This document shows, one piece after another, positions 8,445 through 16,269 of a stretch of DNA of 64,000 nucleotides (the first letter of the stretch is position 1; the number at the start of each line of letters is the position of its first letter). The stretch lies in contig NZ_JAELUP010000077.1 in assembly GCF_016424485.1 (NCBI RefSeq), forward strand, positions 102,805-166,804, in the 5' to 3' direction. The DNA comes from Paenibacillus roseus. GTDB lineage: Bacteria; Bacillota; Bacilli; Paenibacillales; Paenibacillaceae. The translations under genes were made by a program, and so were the position numbers. The notes under the pieces were generated by a model that did no database searches, was not told the origin of the DNA, and saw nothing but the letters and a program-made list of their open reading frames with translations.

Positions 8445-9263
8445 ATGAGAACCGAGGAAATATTTATCCGGCTGTGCGGATATTCGAGGCATCAAGAGCC
8501 ATTTCAGCAGGACGAAAACAGTCTGGATACCTATATTATCCGATTGCAAACCGAAGGGGTCAGCCGGGCGCTGATTAATGGCCAATTTACTGAGGTCAGC
8601 CCGGGTGATCTGCTGCTGTTTAAGCCGGGCGATGCATACAAACTAAGAATAGGGAAGACCGGCGAGCCGATGCAGCCAAACGGCGATTATTTCGTCATGT
8701 GCTCCGGTCCTGGAATAGATAAATGGTGGACGCTCAACCAGCGGGAGACCCGCAGAACCATCGTCGTGGATGAACGGCTCAAGGGAATCTGGCATCAATT
8801 AATTGGTGAAAAGCGGCGGCTGAGCGGAGGTGATCCGGAGCTTATTTCCTTGCTCGCCCGTTCACTGCTCATTTTGCTGGATCGGGCAATTGAAGAAGCG
8901 CCTTTGGCCCAGTCCTTTCCCGCCTTTCATGCGCTGAAGATGCGCAACTACATTGAAGAGAATGCTGCGCAACCAATCCGGTTGTCGGACATTGCCGGCC
9001 ATGCCGGCTTAAGCGTGTCCCGTGCTGTCCATCTGTTCAAGGAGCATTTTGGCATGTCTGCAATGCAGTATGTACAACAGTTGCGGCTTGCTCATGCGCT
9101 TGAACTGCTCGATCATAGTGTGATGTCATTGGAGCAGATTGCTGCGGAGACCGGACTTAGCAGCTACACCTATTTTCACAGGGTGTTCCGTGAGAAGTAC
9201 GGATTATCTCCTGGGGTCTACAGAAAGAAGCGCATCGGCAAGAACGACGGTATAGATGGTTAA
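8445..9263 (+). CDS. AraC-family transcriptional regulator
   Basis: 272 aa from the ATG at 8445, chosen for GAGAGGG 6 bases before it; an in-frame TTG at 8412 lies inside the promoter -10 region. An N-terminal cupin-type ligand domain (sequence INGQFTEVSPGDLLLFKPGD is typical) is followed by the AraC DNA-binding domain in the last 100 residues, with two helix-turn-helix units and the closing YGLSPGVYRKK. It is divergent from the GH30 glycosidase and most likely controls it in response to a sugar. No membrane segments. A monocistronic unit. Confidence 0.85.
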   Translation: MRTEEIFIRLCGYSRHQEPFQQDENSLDTYIIRLQTEGVSRALINGQFTEVSPGDLLLFKPGDAYKLRIGKTGEPMQPNGDYFVMCSGPGIDKWWTLNQRETRRTIVVDERLKGIWHQLIGEKRRLSGGDPELISLLARSLLILLDRAIEEAPLAQSFPAFHALKMRNYIEENAAQPIRLSDIAGHAGLSVSRAVHLFKEHFGMSAMQYVQQLRLAHALELLDHSVMSLEQIAAETGLSSYTYFHRVFREKYGLSPGVYRKKRIGKNDGIDG

Positions 9264-9400
9264 CAGGATGAATGATGAAGCTGATTAACAAAATTGTAAT
9301 AATTTTTACAAAAATCCCTTCCTCATTTAATGGCGGCGCAATAGTTGGGCGGTACGATAGATAAAAGCTCAGCACACACTAAAGGCCGGAGGGAGCAGGC

Positions 9401-10252
9401 ATGAAACTGGTTATTATGGGAGATTTGCACTATCATGATGTCGACCCGGGGATTCCGGGTTTGCTTGTTGCGCGCAATCTGTTCTATGGCAATTTGCTGG
9501 GGCGTTTTTTGCAGACAGAAGGGGACCTTCATATTTCGCTTGGGGATTTGACCAACACCGGCTCGGCCACCGAGCTTAGGGAAGTTAGCGAGATGCTGCG
9601 GCGCAGAAACCGCACCTTCATTCATGTGCTTGGCAATCATGATCTCTATACCCGAACGAAGCGGGAAGTGCTGGAGATTACCGGCCAGCAACAATATCAT
9701 ATGCTGGATGCCGGGTCATCTATCCTGGTATTTCTGGATACAGCAAGAGAAATGGAATTATCCAACGGGGGCGGCTGGCTGGATGAAGAGCAGCTTGAGT
9801 GGCTGGAGGCGATCGTCCTTGCTTCGGGCACCAAGCCAGTCATAATTTTCGCCCATCATCCCGTTCATAATACGACCATAGGGTCGGATCGTGTGAAAGG
9901 CTCGCTTCATCCTGAGGTGCCGATATGGAATATCCTGAAGCAAAAGCAGGGGACGGGCATCTACTTTAACGGTCATGCCCATGCGGATTCCATTGTCACA
10001 CAGCAAAACTGGACGTTTATTCAAGTATCCGCTTGTCTGGATCAACCGGCTTATCGGGTAGTCGAGTTGGAGAAGAACCGCTTCCAGATGACAACCATCG
10101 ATGTGACCGATGCGGGTGTCGTTACGCACATTCCAATGCTCAAGCGGCATATTCTTTATTACAACTCAAACCCGGATGCCAGAGGAAAGGATGCCGACCG
10201 GCAGATTGATATTTCCCTGCGACCCAATCGGCGGCTTCAAAAGATTGACTGA
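9401..10252 (+). CDS. Calcineurin-like metallophosphoesterase
   Basis: 283 aa with the ordered metal-binding motifs of the family: GDLHYH at the N-terminus, GDLTN, GNHD, AHHP and GHAH. These coordinate two metal ions for hydrolysis of phosphoesters; the layout is like CpdA-type cyclic-nucleotide phosphodiesterases, but the substrate cannot be read from sequence. There is no signal peptide, so it is cytoplasmic. Start: ATG with CGGAGGGAG about 7 bases upstream. It stands alone between the AraC gene and a small convergent gene. A perfect 18-bp hairpin at 10535 would stop read-through. Confidence 0.85.
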   Translation: MKLVIMGDLHYHDVDPGIPGLLVARNLFYGNLLGRFLQTEGDLHISLGDLTNTGSATELREVSEMLRRRNRTFIHVLGNHDLYTRTKREVLEITGQQQYHMLDAGSSILVFLDTAREMELSNGGGWLDEEQLEWLEAIVLASGTKPVIIFAHHPVHNTTIGSDRVKGSLHPEVPIWNILKQKQGTGIYFNGHAHADSIVTQQNWTFIQVSACLDQPAYRVVELEKNRFQMTTIDVTDAGVVTHIPMLKRHILYYNSNPDARGKDADRQIDISLRPNRRLQKID

Positions 10253-10310
10253 AGAGCGATATGTAGTTGAAGAGGCATGGAAGTATTCAAGGCTCTTCAA
10301 GCACTGAATG

Positions 10311-10514
10311 TTAGGTTGAACCATTATTTTTTTCTTTTTTAATCAAATGATATAAAGAGTTTACTCGATATGAAATGAAAATTAGTAGTGAAATGATTAC
10401 ACCCCAATTAATTTGAGTTATTAAGTTATTAGTATAATATGTGGTTATAGTAATGAATAATATCGGTGCTAATAGTACGATGATAATAATAAAAAATAAA
10501 TCGTTACTTTTCAT
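10311..10514 (-). CDS. Small two-segment membrane protein, unknown
   Basis: 67 aa that I do not recognise. Two hydrophobic segments are clear (about 7-25 and 35-52), with a basic C-terminus (KKEKNN), giving a small hairpin membrane protein. The start is well supported: AAGGAGG six bases before the ATG. The gene is AT-richer than its neighbours. A perfect 18-bp inverted repeat stands immediately upstream of the ribosome site, between it and a likely minus-strand promoter (TTGAAA with TAATAA 18 bp on, near 10615-10580). Confidence 0.7.
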   Translation of the reverse strand: MKSNDLFFIIIIVLLAPILFITITTYYTNNLITQINWGVIISLLIFISYRVNSLYHLIKKEKNNGST

Positions 10515-10534
10515 TTTGGGCCTCCTTTTTGTCT

Positions 10535-10575
10535 GTTAAAAACCTCTTCTTGAGATGCAAGAAGAGGTTTTTAAC
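10535..10575. terminator. Perfect 18-bp hairpin, bidirectional terminator
   Basis: GTTAAAAACCTCTTCTTG (10535-10552) is matched exactly by its complement at 10558-10575, with a 5-base loop. Each side has a T5 run in the stem, so it can terminate in both directions. For the small membrane gene it would lie inside the leader. Confidence 0.75.
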
Positions 10576-10648
10576 ATCATTATTAGTAATAATATCTCAC
10601 ACTTTTCAAGTTTGACAGTGTATATTCATTTAACAGGCACCTTTTTTA

Positions 10649-10700
10649 TTGACTCGACACCAAATGGTGACCTATAATTAAATGGACACCATATAGTGTC
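10649..10700 (+). promoter_or_regulatory. Promoter with two ArsR-type operators
   Basis: -35 TTGACT (10649-10654), 18-bp spacer, -10 TATAAT (10673-10678). Two near-identical dyads, GACACCAAATGGTGAC at 10656-10671 and GACACCATATAGTGTC at 10685-10700, flank the -10 box 29 bp apart. They fit autoregulation by the ArsR protein encoded next. Confidence 0.8.
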
Positions 10701-10742
10701 TGATTAACTAATATTATTTAGAAGGGAATTTGGTGGGTTGCT

Positions 10743-11072
10743 ATGAGCCAAGCTGCTCAAATACGGGATGTGTTTGATGCGATTGCAGACCCTACAAGGC
10801 GCCGACTGATCCATTTGTTGTCTGATGTAGATGAGTTACCGCTTCATGAGATCACCATGCATTTTCCAATGGGGCGTACGGCGGTGTCCAAGCATCTGAC
10901 AATTCTTAAGAAGGCGAGTCTGGTGCATGATCGTAGAGTGGGTAGAGAAACCCGATACAAGTTAAACGCATCTCCTCTCAAGGCAGTTGAAGATTGGGTT
11001 GCTTTCTATAGTAAGTATTGGAATAACAATATGATGCGTTTAGGCCGTCTATTAGAGGAGGATGCTGAATGA
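10743..11072 (+). CDS. ArsR/SdpR-type winged-helix repressor
   Basis: 109 aa winged-helix protein. The core DPTRRRLIHLL, the recognition helix region GRTAVSKHLTILKKASLV and the wing RRVGRETRYKL are typical of ArsR-superfamily regulators of the SdpR/YczG kind. No Cys cluster for metal binding is seen, so it probably senses something other than metal. It overlaps the downstream SRPBCC gene by 4 bases (ATGA), a classic pairing in which the repressor controls an AHSA1-domain protein. Start: ATG at 10743; the upstream GAAGGGAATTTGG provides a ribosome site. The two dyads at its promoter suggest self-control. Confidence 0.88.
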   Translation: MSQAAQIRDVFDAIADPTRRRLIHLLSDVDELPLHEITMHFPMGRTAVSKHLTILKKASLVHDRRVGRETRYKLNASPLKAVEDWVAFYSKYWNNNMMRLGRLLEEDAE

Positions 11073-11467
11073 GTTCATCACTAAATATGGATTTTCAATT
11101 TAAGACATCGGTTGAGAAGCTGTGGTCAGCTTTGACTGATTCTAGCAAGTTAGCGAATTGGATTGCGGATAACGATTTTAAGCCTGTCGTCGGACATTGC
11201 TTCCAGTTTCGTCACCAACCGAACGAGTATTGGGATGGAATTGTAGACAGCGAAGTTCTTATCGTGGACGAACCGGATTTGTTGTCTTTTTCTTGGGTGG
11301 TCGGGGAAGAGAGGCATACGGTTACCTTAACGATACAGGATTTAGGGGATGGGCAGGTGAACCTGCATCTTGAGCAAACCGGGATTTCAAATGTACAAGC
11401 ACTTACAGGTGCTAAGTATGGTTGGATGGCATGGATCGACAAGCTTGTAAAGGTGTTGGAACAATAA
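11069..11467 (+). CDS. SRPBCC/AHSA1-domain protein
   Basis: 132 aa START-like (SRPBCC) fold of the activator-of-Hsp90-ATPase-homologue-1 family: LWSALTDSSKLANWIADNDF near the N-terminus and GWMAWIDKLVKVLE at the C-terminus. Such proteins have a deep hydrophobic pocket; their ligands in ArsR-linked operons are unknown. Cytoplasmic. Translationally coupled to the ArsR gene by a 4-base overlap with GAGGAGG just inside the upstream gene. Confidence 0.85.
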   Translation: MSSSLNMDFQFKTSVEKLWSALTDSSKLANWIADNDFKPVVGHCFQFRHQPNEYWDGIVDSEVLIVDEPDLLSFSWVVGEERHTVTLTIQDLGDGQVNLHLEQTGISNVQALTGAKYGWMAWIDKLVKVLEQ

Positions 11468-11531
11468 ATACCTGACGAAGCCAGCAATAGTAGACGAATA
11501 GATTTGATGTGAAAGGAGTGGGCAATATGGT

Positions 11532-12098
11532 TTGTTCAGCATTACACATAAGTCCATAAAAAATGATACACGCCCATTCAGTTTGTCATCTGCTCTAACT
11601 GAGAATGTGGTCAGAATTACAACACGTATCGGTAAACAACAGAGTGAGTATAAGAAATCGTTGCTGGAACTAACACAAGGTATGAATATCATGATGCGCG
11701 GACCTGTAGGGTCTTTTTATCTTAAAGATGAGAGCCCGACACTCCTGATAGCAGGCGGGATTGGTATTACACCGTTTCGGTCGATCTTAAAACAAATAGA
11801 AGAAGCGCGGAATGAAGTCGAGAAACAAATTTATCTTCTCTATATGGGTGAGAATAAGAAATTTTTATTTAAGGATCAACTTGATGAAATTTCCAAGAGG
11901 ACCTCAACAAGTGTAACCTATCTGGATTCAAGGGAAGAATTGCACCAGGAGATAAATAAGTTCAGCAGTTTATATATGAACAATGGCAAATACTATATTG
12001 CGGGACCGAAGTCCATGGTAGAGTCGGTTTCCAACTACTTACAAGGCAATCAAGTTGCCAAACAGAATATCAAAAAGGATGCTTTCTTCGGGTATTGA
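11532..12098 (+). pseudogene. 5'-truncated FAD/NAD-binding oxidoreductase (FNR family)
   Basis: 188 codons of a ferredoxin-NADP reductase-type protein. Seen: the flavin motif RPFSLSS, a second stretch RGPVGSFYL, the nucleotide-binding GGIGITPF and the C-terminal YYIAGP. A full enzyme would have roughly 40 more residues of the FAD domain in front. The homologous frame continues upstream as SGQYG just before the TTG at 11532 but hits TGA at 11505, so the gene has lost its start. An AAGGAG site at 11514-11519 serves an out-of-frame ATG at 11527 that gives only 10 codons. It could be a decayed gene fused behind the ArsR operon, or a short translated remnant. Confidence 0.65.
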
Positions 12099-12120
12099 TT
12101 AGTTTACGAGGAGGGACAGT

Positions 12121-12486
12121 ATGGAAGTGTTTGCGGAATTCCTAGATCGTATTGATCCGCAGCATCGAGCACGTATGGAAGATATTTTATCTCGGGTAAT
12201 GGAGACCTTTCCCAATTTAATGCCAACGATGAAGTGGAACCAACCGATGTTTACCGATCACGGAACATACATTATCGGCTTTAGCATATCCAAAAAACAT
12301 ATCGCTGTTTCCCCTGAGTTAGCGGGGATGGTTCGTTTTGCTGAGGAAATCTCGAAGGTTGGCTATGATCATACGAAAGAGTTAGTTCGTATCCCGTGGG
12401 ATCGTCCGGTTGATTATTCATTACTCGAAAAGATGATCGAGTTTAATATTATGGATAAGGCAGGTTGTACAACTTTTTGGCGGTAA
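12121..12486 (+). CDS. DUF1801 protein, YdhG/Fra-like iron chaperone family
   Basis: 121 aa, the usual size of the DUF1801 (YdhG-like) family, to which the frataxin-like B. subtilis Fra belongs. Recognisable stretches are MPTMKWNQPMF near residue 40 and ISKKHIAVSPE near 60. Cytoplasmic, no membrane segment. In Fra the family is linked to iron delivery for Fe-S or haem synthesis; whether that holds here is inference. Start: ATG with GAGGAGGGACAGT upstream. It follows the truncated reductase at 22 bases on the same strand and may belong to the ArsR operon. Confidence 0.8.
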   Translation: MEVFAEFLDRIDPQHRARMEDILSRVMETFPNLMPTMKWNQPMFTDHGTYIIGFSISKKHIAVSPELAGMVRFAEEISKVGYDHTKELVRIPWDRPVDYSLLEKMIEFNIMDKAGCTTFWR

Positions 12487-12493
12487 TAAAAAA

Positions 12494-12634
12494 TTGGAGC
12501 TTTGGGTAACGAGGTTTAAGTCTTTGGAAAACAGCGAAGACAAGGTATGTTGCAAGGGAATGGAGAACGTAAATGCACTGCGGCTCTATAACTCCTGCGG
12601 TTTCGAGGAGACCTCGAAGATCATCCAATTTTAA
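12494..12634 (+). pseudogene. C-terminal remnant of a GNAT acetyltransferase
   Basis: The frame ending at TAA 12632 reads MENVNALRLYNSCGFEETSK near its end, the familiar C-terminal acetyl-CoA-binding region of GNAT N-acetyltransferases (N-x-x-A-x-x-LY-x-x-x-GF). It is only about 46 codons long, so everything upstream has been lost. It sits directly after the DUF1801 gene and before a terminator that probably belonged to it. Confidence 0.7.
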
Positions 12635-12668
12635 AAACGGGCTAACCGCAACGGATCGCCCGTTTTTT
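12635..12668 (+). terminator. Intrinsic terminator
   Basis: AAACGGGC (12635-12642) pairs with GCCCGTTT (12658-12665), followed by a T-run. Ends the ArsR-SRPBCC-reductase-DUF1801 stretch. Confidence 0.85.
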
Positions 12669-12732
12669 TGAAATTGCCATTATAGCCAGCAGGCTGAATG
12701 ATACCATAACATAACATATCCCCCCGATCGAT

Positions 12733-13062
12733 TTAAAGGCCGGTCAACTCTACCATGTAATCAATCGAATAACCCGGATTTTCGTAATGCTTTGATACCA
12801 GATTGCCGGCCTGTCGTGCAACTTATCCTACACCATCACTTTCTAACAAGGAATAAAAATGATCGCGGTCTTCGTTATCGAATTTGCCAAGCGTCCGTAC
12901 CCTAACAAATTCATGTCCGCCATACATGTCTATTTCCTCGCCATACTGATTGAAGAGCGCGATCATATGGTCATTCTGATCCAGTTCCATGTAACCGTAA
13001 CATTGTGCCTGAGGCGCTTCACCGTAAAGGAGCATAAATCTGATTTTGTCCACTCTGTTCAT
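12733..13062 (-). pseudogene. Unknown small protein, apparently cut by an in-frame stop
   Basis: The intact part (13062-12823) encodes 79 aa starting MNRVDKIRFMLLYGEAP, with a good ribosome site (AAGGAG seven bases before the ATG). I do not recognise the family. Directly after its TAA the same frame continues as VARQAGNLVSKHYENPG to a second stop at 12733. That tail resembles the tail of another remnant at 13266-13350, so the TAA probably replaced a Tyr codon in a protein of about 109 aa. The 79-aa product may still be made. It is acidic and soluble. Confidence 0.55.
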
Positions 13063-13214
13063 ACAGCTTCTCCTTCTGTCTTTTTTTAATCTCCTATCTT
13101 CCCTTCGACCTAAAGAAAATTTTACGTGAAACCGAATGAATTGGAAAAAGCGATATCGTGCTTCAAACTCGAATATTCATTCCTATTTCGAAAGCATAAG
13201 GGGGGGAACTCATC

Positions 13215-13367
13215 ATGCCGTATATTTGCGCATTATCTCTTGACGAAATGAGATTTGGCGATTATGATAACGTGCCGGTCAACTCTGCAATGTCAATCCA
13301 TAAACCAGCCGACTTTTCGAGTGCCTCGACACCGAGTTGCCAGCCTATCGTTCAGTTCATAAAATAA
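13215..13367 (+). other. Short ORF overlapping an antisense gene remnant
   Basis: A 50-codon plus-strand frame starts MPYICALSLDEMRFGDYDNV after a G-rich site (GGGGGGGAACTCATC). Its second half overlaps a minus-strand frame (about 13350-13266) reading LGVEALEKSAGLWIDIAELT, which matches the tail of the gene at 12733 in position and in DNA. The stretch therefore looks like the junction of two broken genes. Confidence 0.4.
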
Positions 13368-13457
13368 AAATCGTAAATGGACATTTTTTGGGAAGGGGCT
13401 GTCACGTAATTGTGACAGAGCTTGCCTGTTACATTGGGACAGATTGGAGAAGTGAAC

Positions 13458-14060
13458 ATGGGAAATACAGATAAATTTGAAATGATCGCGAACGTATACG
13501 ACACTCCTGAAAGAATCCAGACCGCCAAGGTTTCATCGGATGCCATTCGTGAATATGTAGTTGACGCTACAAGCAAGAAGGCTATCGATTTTGGTTGCGG
13601 AACCGGTCTTGTCGGCATGAACTTGGCAAACGAGTTTCACTCTATTCTGTTTCTCGATACATCACCAAACATGATTAATCAGATCGAGCAAAAAATTGCC
13701 GATTTCAATATTCGAAATGCAGATACATTATGCTTTGATTTTGAAAAAGAAGGCTTTTCGGAGTTAAGCGCCGACTATATTTTTATGGCTCAAGTTCTGC
13801 TTCATATTGATGATTATGAGTTCGTTTTAGCAAGATTATTCAATGTTCTCAATGATGGAGGGCATTTGCTCATCGTAGATTTTAATCAAAATGAAAATAT
13901 CGTGTCAGATATCGTTCATAACGGATTCGATCAAGCAGAGCTAGCCGACATAATGATGAAAATAGGGTATAAGACTATTCAGTCCAAAACTTTTTATACC
14001 GGGAGTAAAATATTTATGGGGCAAGATGCTTCGATGTTTGTTCTTGATGCTCAAAAATGA
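13458..14060 (+). CDS. Class I SAM-dependent methyltransferase
   Basis: 200 aa Rossmann-fold methyltransferase. The SAM-binding motif I is IDFGCGTGLVGMNLA (about residues 42-56), followed by an acidic residue after strand 2 (LFLDTSPNM) and a later LLIVDFN strand. The substrate cannot be predicted; it resembles small-molecule methyltransferases of the UbiE/Methyltransf_11 or _25 type. I start at ATG 13458 because TGGAG lies eight bases upstream; an earlier in-frame start at 13422 has no ribosome site. Cytoplasmic, apparently monocistronic, convergent with the next gene. Confidence 0.82.
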   Translation: MGNTDKFEMIANVYDTPERIQTAKVSSDAIREYVVDATSKKAIDFGCGTGLVGMNLANEFHSILFLDTSPNMINQIEQKIADFNIRNADTLCFDFEKEGFSELSADYIFMAQVLLHIDDYEFVLARLFNVLNDGGHLLIVDFNQNENIVSDIVHNGFDQAELADIMMKIGYKTIQSKTFYTGSKIFMGQDASMFVLDAQK

Positions 14061-14067
14061 TTTTATA

Positions 14068-14577
14068 TTACTTTTTCCCGTCGTTGTCAAAGTCGGCTTT
14101 GATTTTTCTCGCTTCCTCCAGATTCGCGGCAGGGGCTGTAATGAAGTCAGGATCGGACGAGCCCGGATCATTAACTTGCAGCTTCATCTGGTCAAAAGCC
14201 CCTCTGATCCAGAGTGCGCCCAATAATTTCAGGTCAGGCTTGCCATTAATGGCAGAGGTATAGGTAAGTCCGCCAAAGCCGTTGCGGATCTCCTTGTGAA
14301 AGACCACATCAATCAGCTCATAGCTCTTCGTATATTCATACTCATCCCCTTCCACGCTTAGCTTGCCTCTGAAAGAGGATTCGCCAAATAAAGGCCGGGA
14401 CAAGGTGCCTTCCACCTGAACAGAAGTTTCCTGTGCGGATGACAGATCACCCTCGCTGAATTGCACTGCAGAATACGTCACATCAATGGTTTTGGGAAAA
14501 TTATAGGCAGACAGGAAGATGCTCAGGACTACAATGGCGAATACGATGGAAAAGAGAGGTTTTTTGGATCGGCGCAA
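14068..14577 (-). CDS. Membrane-anchored protein of unknown function
   Basis: 169 aa. A single N-terminal hydrophobic segment (about 8-26) follows a basic start (MRRSKKP), so it is a membrane-anchored or secreted protein with an outer domain of about 140 residues. I do not recognise that domain. The start is a TTG at 14577, with AAAGGGG about 9 bases upstream and no better codon. It is convergent with the methyltransferase, 7 bases apart, with no terminator between. Confidence 0.65.
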   Translation of the reverse strand: MRRSKKPLFSIVFAIVVLSIFLSAYNFPKTIDVTYSAVQFSEGDLSSAQETSVQVEGTLSRPLFGESSFRGKLSVEGDEYEYTKSYELIDVVFHKEIRNGFGGLTYTSAINGKPDLKLLGALWIRGAFDQMKLQVNDPGSSDPDFITAPAANLEEARKIKADFDNDGKK

Positions 14578-14762
14578 GGTTGTGGTCCCCTTTCTGTTTC
14601 AAAAAAATAGCGCCCCGGATGGAAAATAGGGGAGCCTGCAATTGACGACGAAAAATAGAAAAATAGAGTTCTTTGATTATATAATATCTGGAATTTTGAA
14701 TCAATGGCGCTCGCCGTTCGGAGATAATGTAGTGCCAGTAGGAGATGAAGCCGGAGACATCC

Positions 14763-14810
14763 AAAAAAATCCGACCGGTTAGCCGCATGATGCGGCTCCC
14801 GGCCGGATTT
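14763..14810 (-). terminator. Intrinsic terminator of ohr
   Basis: On the minus strand AAATCCGGCCGG pairs with CCGGTCGGATTT (one mismatch) around an inner AGCCGCAT/ATGCGGCT stem, followed by a run of T. Confidence 0.85.
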
Positions 14811-14853
14811 GATCGTCAAGCGGAATAAGCGCAGTCTTATAATGATCCTGTAG

Positions 14854-15267
14854 TTATTCTGCGGACAGATTCACTTCAATATTGCCACGGGTCGCCTTGG
14901 AGTAAGGGCATAACTGATGAGCCGCTTCGGCAAGCTTGGCAGCCTCTTCTTTATCCACTCCAGGGATATTGACCTTCAGATCAGCGGACAGCTTGTAGCC
15001 GTCTCCGTCTTTATGCAGCGATACGCTCGCTGTTACAGTTGTACCGTCTACCTTTATTTTTTGCTGGCGTGCGATAAGACGCAGCGCGCTTTCGAAGCAG
15101 GCGGCATAGCCCGCAGCAAACAACTGCTCGGGATTTGTTCCGGGCGCGCCGTCCCCGCCCAGTTCCTTGGGGACCGTCAGCACTTGATTGAAGTTCCCGT
15201 CCGCTGACGTCACTCTTCCGCTTCTTCCGCCTTCTGCTGTTGCTGTTGTCGTATATAATGCTCCCAT
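14854..15267 (-). CDS. ohr: Organic hydroperoxide resistance protein (Ohr/OsmC family)
   Basis: 137 aa thiol peroxidase that reduces organic hydroperoxides. The two catalytic cysteines are in YAACFESAL and HQLCPYSKATRGN, the Ohr-type spacing, and the conserved Arg/Glu partners are present. Cytoplasmic homodimer by family. I start at MGALYTTTA (15267), with GAGG eight bases upstream; the longer frame to 15312 adds a charged extension not typical of Ohr. No OhrR-type MarR regulator is adjacent. In this phylum such enzymes commonly recycle with lipoyl or bacillithiol-type reductants, and bshB2 is present in the same window. Confidence 0.88.
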   Translation of the reverse strand: MGALYTTTATAEGGRSGRVTSADGNFNQVLTVPKELGGDGAPGTNPEQLFAAGYAACFESALRLIARQQKIKVDGTTVTASVSLHKDGDGYKLSADLKVNIPGVDKEEAAKLAEAAHQLCPYSKATRGNIEVNLSAE

Positions 15268-15602
15268 TATGAACGCCTCGCTTTCTTTGGATGTAGATGG
15301 ATGCTTTTTCATGATGATGCTGGCCCAGAGCTAGATTTGCTCTCGCTTCGGCCAACAGTTTCTGTTTACCCTAATTTCCCGCTTATTAAACCTGTTCATG
15401 GCTCTCAGTCCCCGGCAAGGCGAGCGTATGTTTCATTCCCAGTGTGCGGCGGTAGTGTTAAGATAAAGGCAACCGTGCAGATTAGACGTACTGGCGCGTA
15501 GTGTGACCAAGACCAAATTGAGGTCAGAGTTGAATGGCGTGGAGCAGTGAGAAGTAGGCCTGCAAGGTGGAGCGTACGAGGCATTTACATAGGGAGAAGG
15601 AC
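15268..15602. other. Intergenic region between divergent ohr and ypsA
   Basis: Holds the promoters of both flanking genes. I see no further gene; short frames here are overlaps of the ohr frame. I could not assign hexamers with confidence. Confidence 0.4.
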
Positions 15603-16169
15603 ATGAAAAACCTGTTGATCACGGGCTATCGGGCACATGAGCTCGGCATATTTAGTCAGAAGCACAAAGGCATTGCTTATATTCAAAAAGCGATACTATC
15701 GCGTCTGCTTCCTTTGGTTGAGGAAGGACTCGAGTGGGTCATCACGCCGGGGCAATACGGAGTCGATCTATGGGCGTGTGAGGCTGTTCTTGCGCTCAAG
15801 GAGCAGTATCCCCGTTTGCAGTTGGCGATCATCACGGCGTTTGCCAATCAGGAGGAAAATTGGAAGGAAGAGAGAAAGGAATATTACGAGGAATTGATTC
15901 TGCGAGCGGATTACTTCGGTTCTGTCAGCAATCAGCCTTATACTGGAATTTGGCAGTTTCGGGCAAGGGATGAGCTGCTGTTTCGCAAGACGGACGGTAT
16001 TTTGCTGGTCTATGACGAGGATGCAGGAGAGGGCAGCTCGAAGTTCATCAAGGAGCAGGCGCTCCGCAAAAGCGCCGCGGACGGTTACATTTATCTGAGC
16101 ATCAGCGCTGAGGATATTCAGAGTATCGCCAATGAAGAGGCGTACGAGGCAGCCGATGATTATGCATGA
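15603..16169 (+). CDS. ypsA: YpsA-family SLOG protein (DUF1273)
   Basis: 188 aa from ATG 15603, chosen for AGGGAGAAGGAC just upstream. The family (DUF1273, YpsA) has a Rossmann-like SLOG fold thought to bind a nucleotide or nucleotide-derived ligand. Seen: ITGYRAHELG at the N-terminus, ITPGQYGVDLWACE near residue 58 and DGILLVYDEDAGEGS near 135. B. subtilis YpsA is linked to oxidative stress and cell division (family knowledge); a precise reaction is unknown. Monocistronic between ohr and the acetyltransferase. Confidence 0.88.
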   Translation: MKNLLITGYRAHELGIFSQKHKGIAYIQKAILSRLLPLVEEGLEWVITPGQYGVDLWACEAVLALKEQYPRLQLAIITAFANQEENWKEERKEYYEELILRADYFGSVSNQPYTGIWQFRARDELLFRKTDGILLVYDEDAGEGSSKFIKEQALRKSAADGYIYLSISAEDIQSIANEEAYEAADDYA

Positions 16170-16269
16170 ATAGAAACTGATTATGTTTAATATTTTCCTT
16201 TTATGGAAGCAGTGGTTTTGATACGATAGATATAAGTGTTCAAGTTCAGGATTGGGGGCGTTAGGAAAG

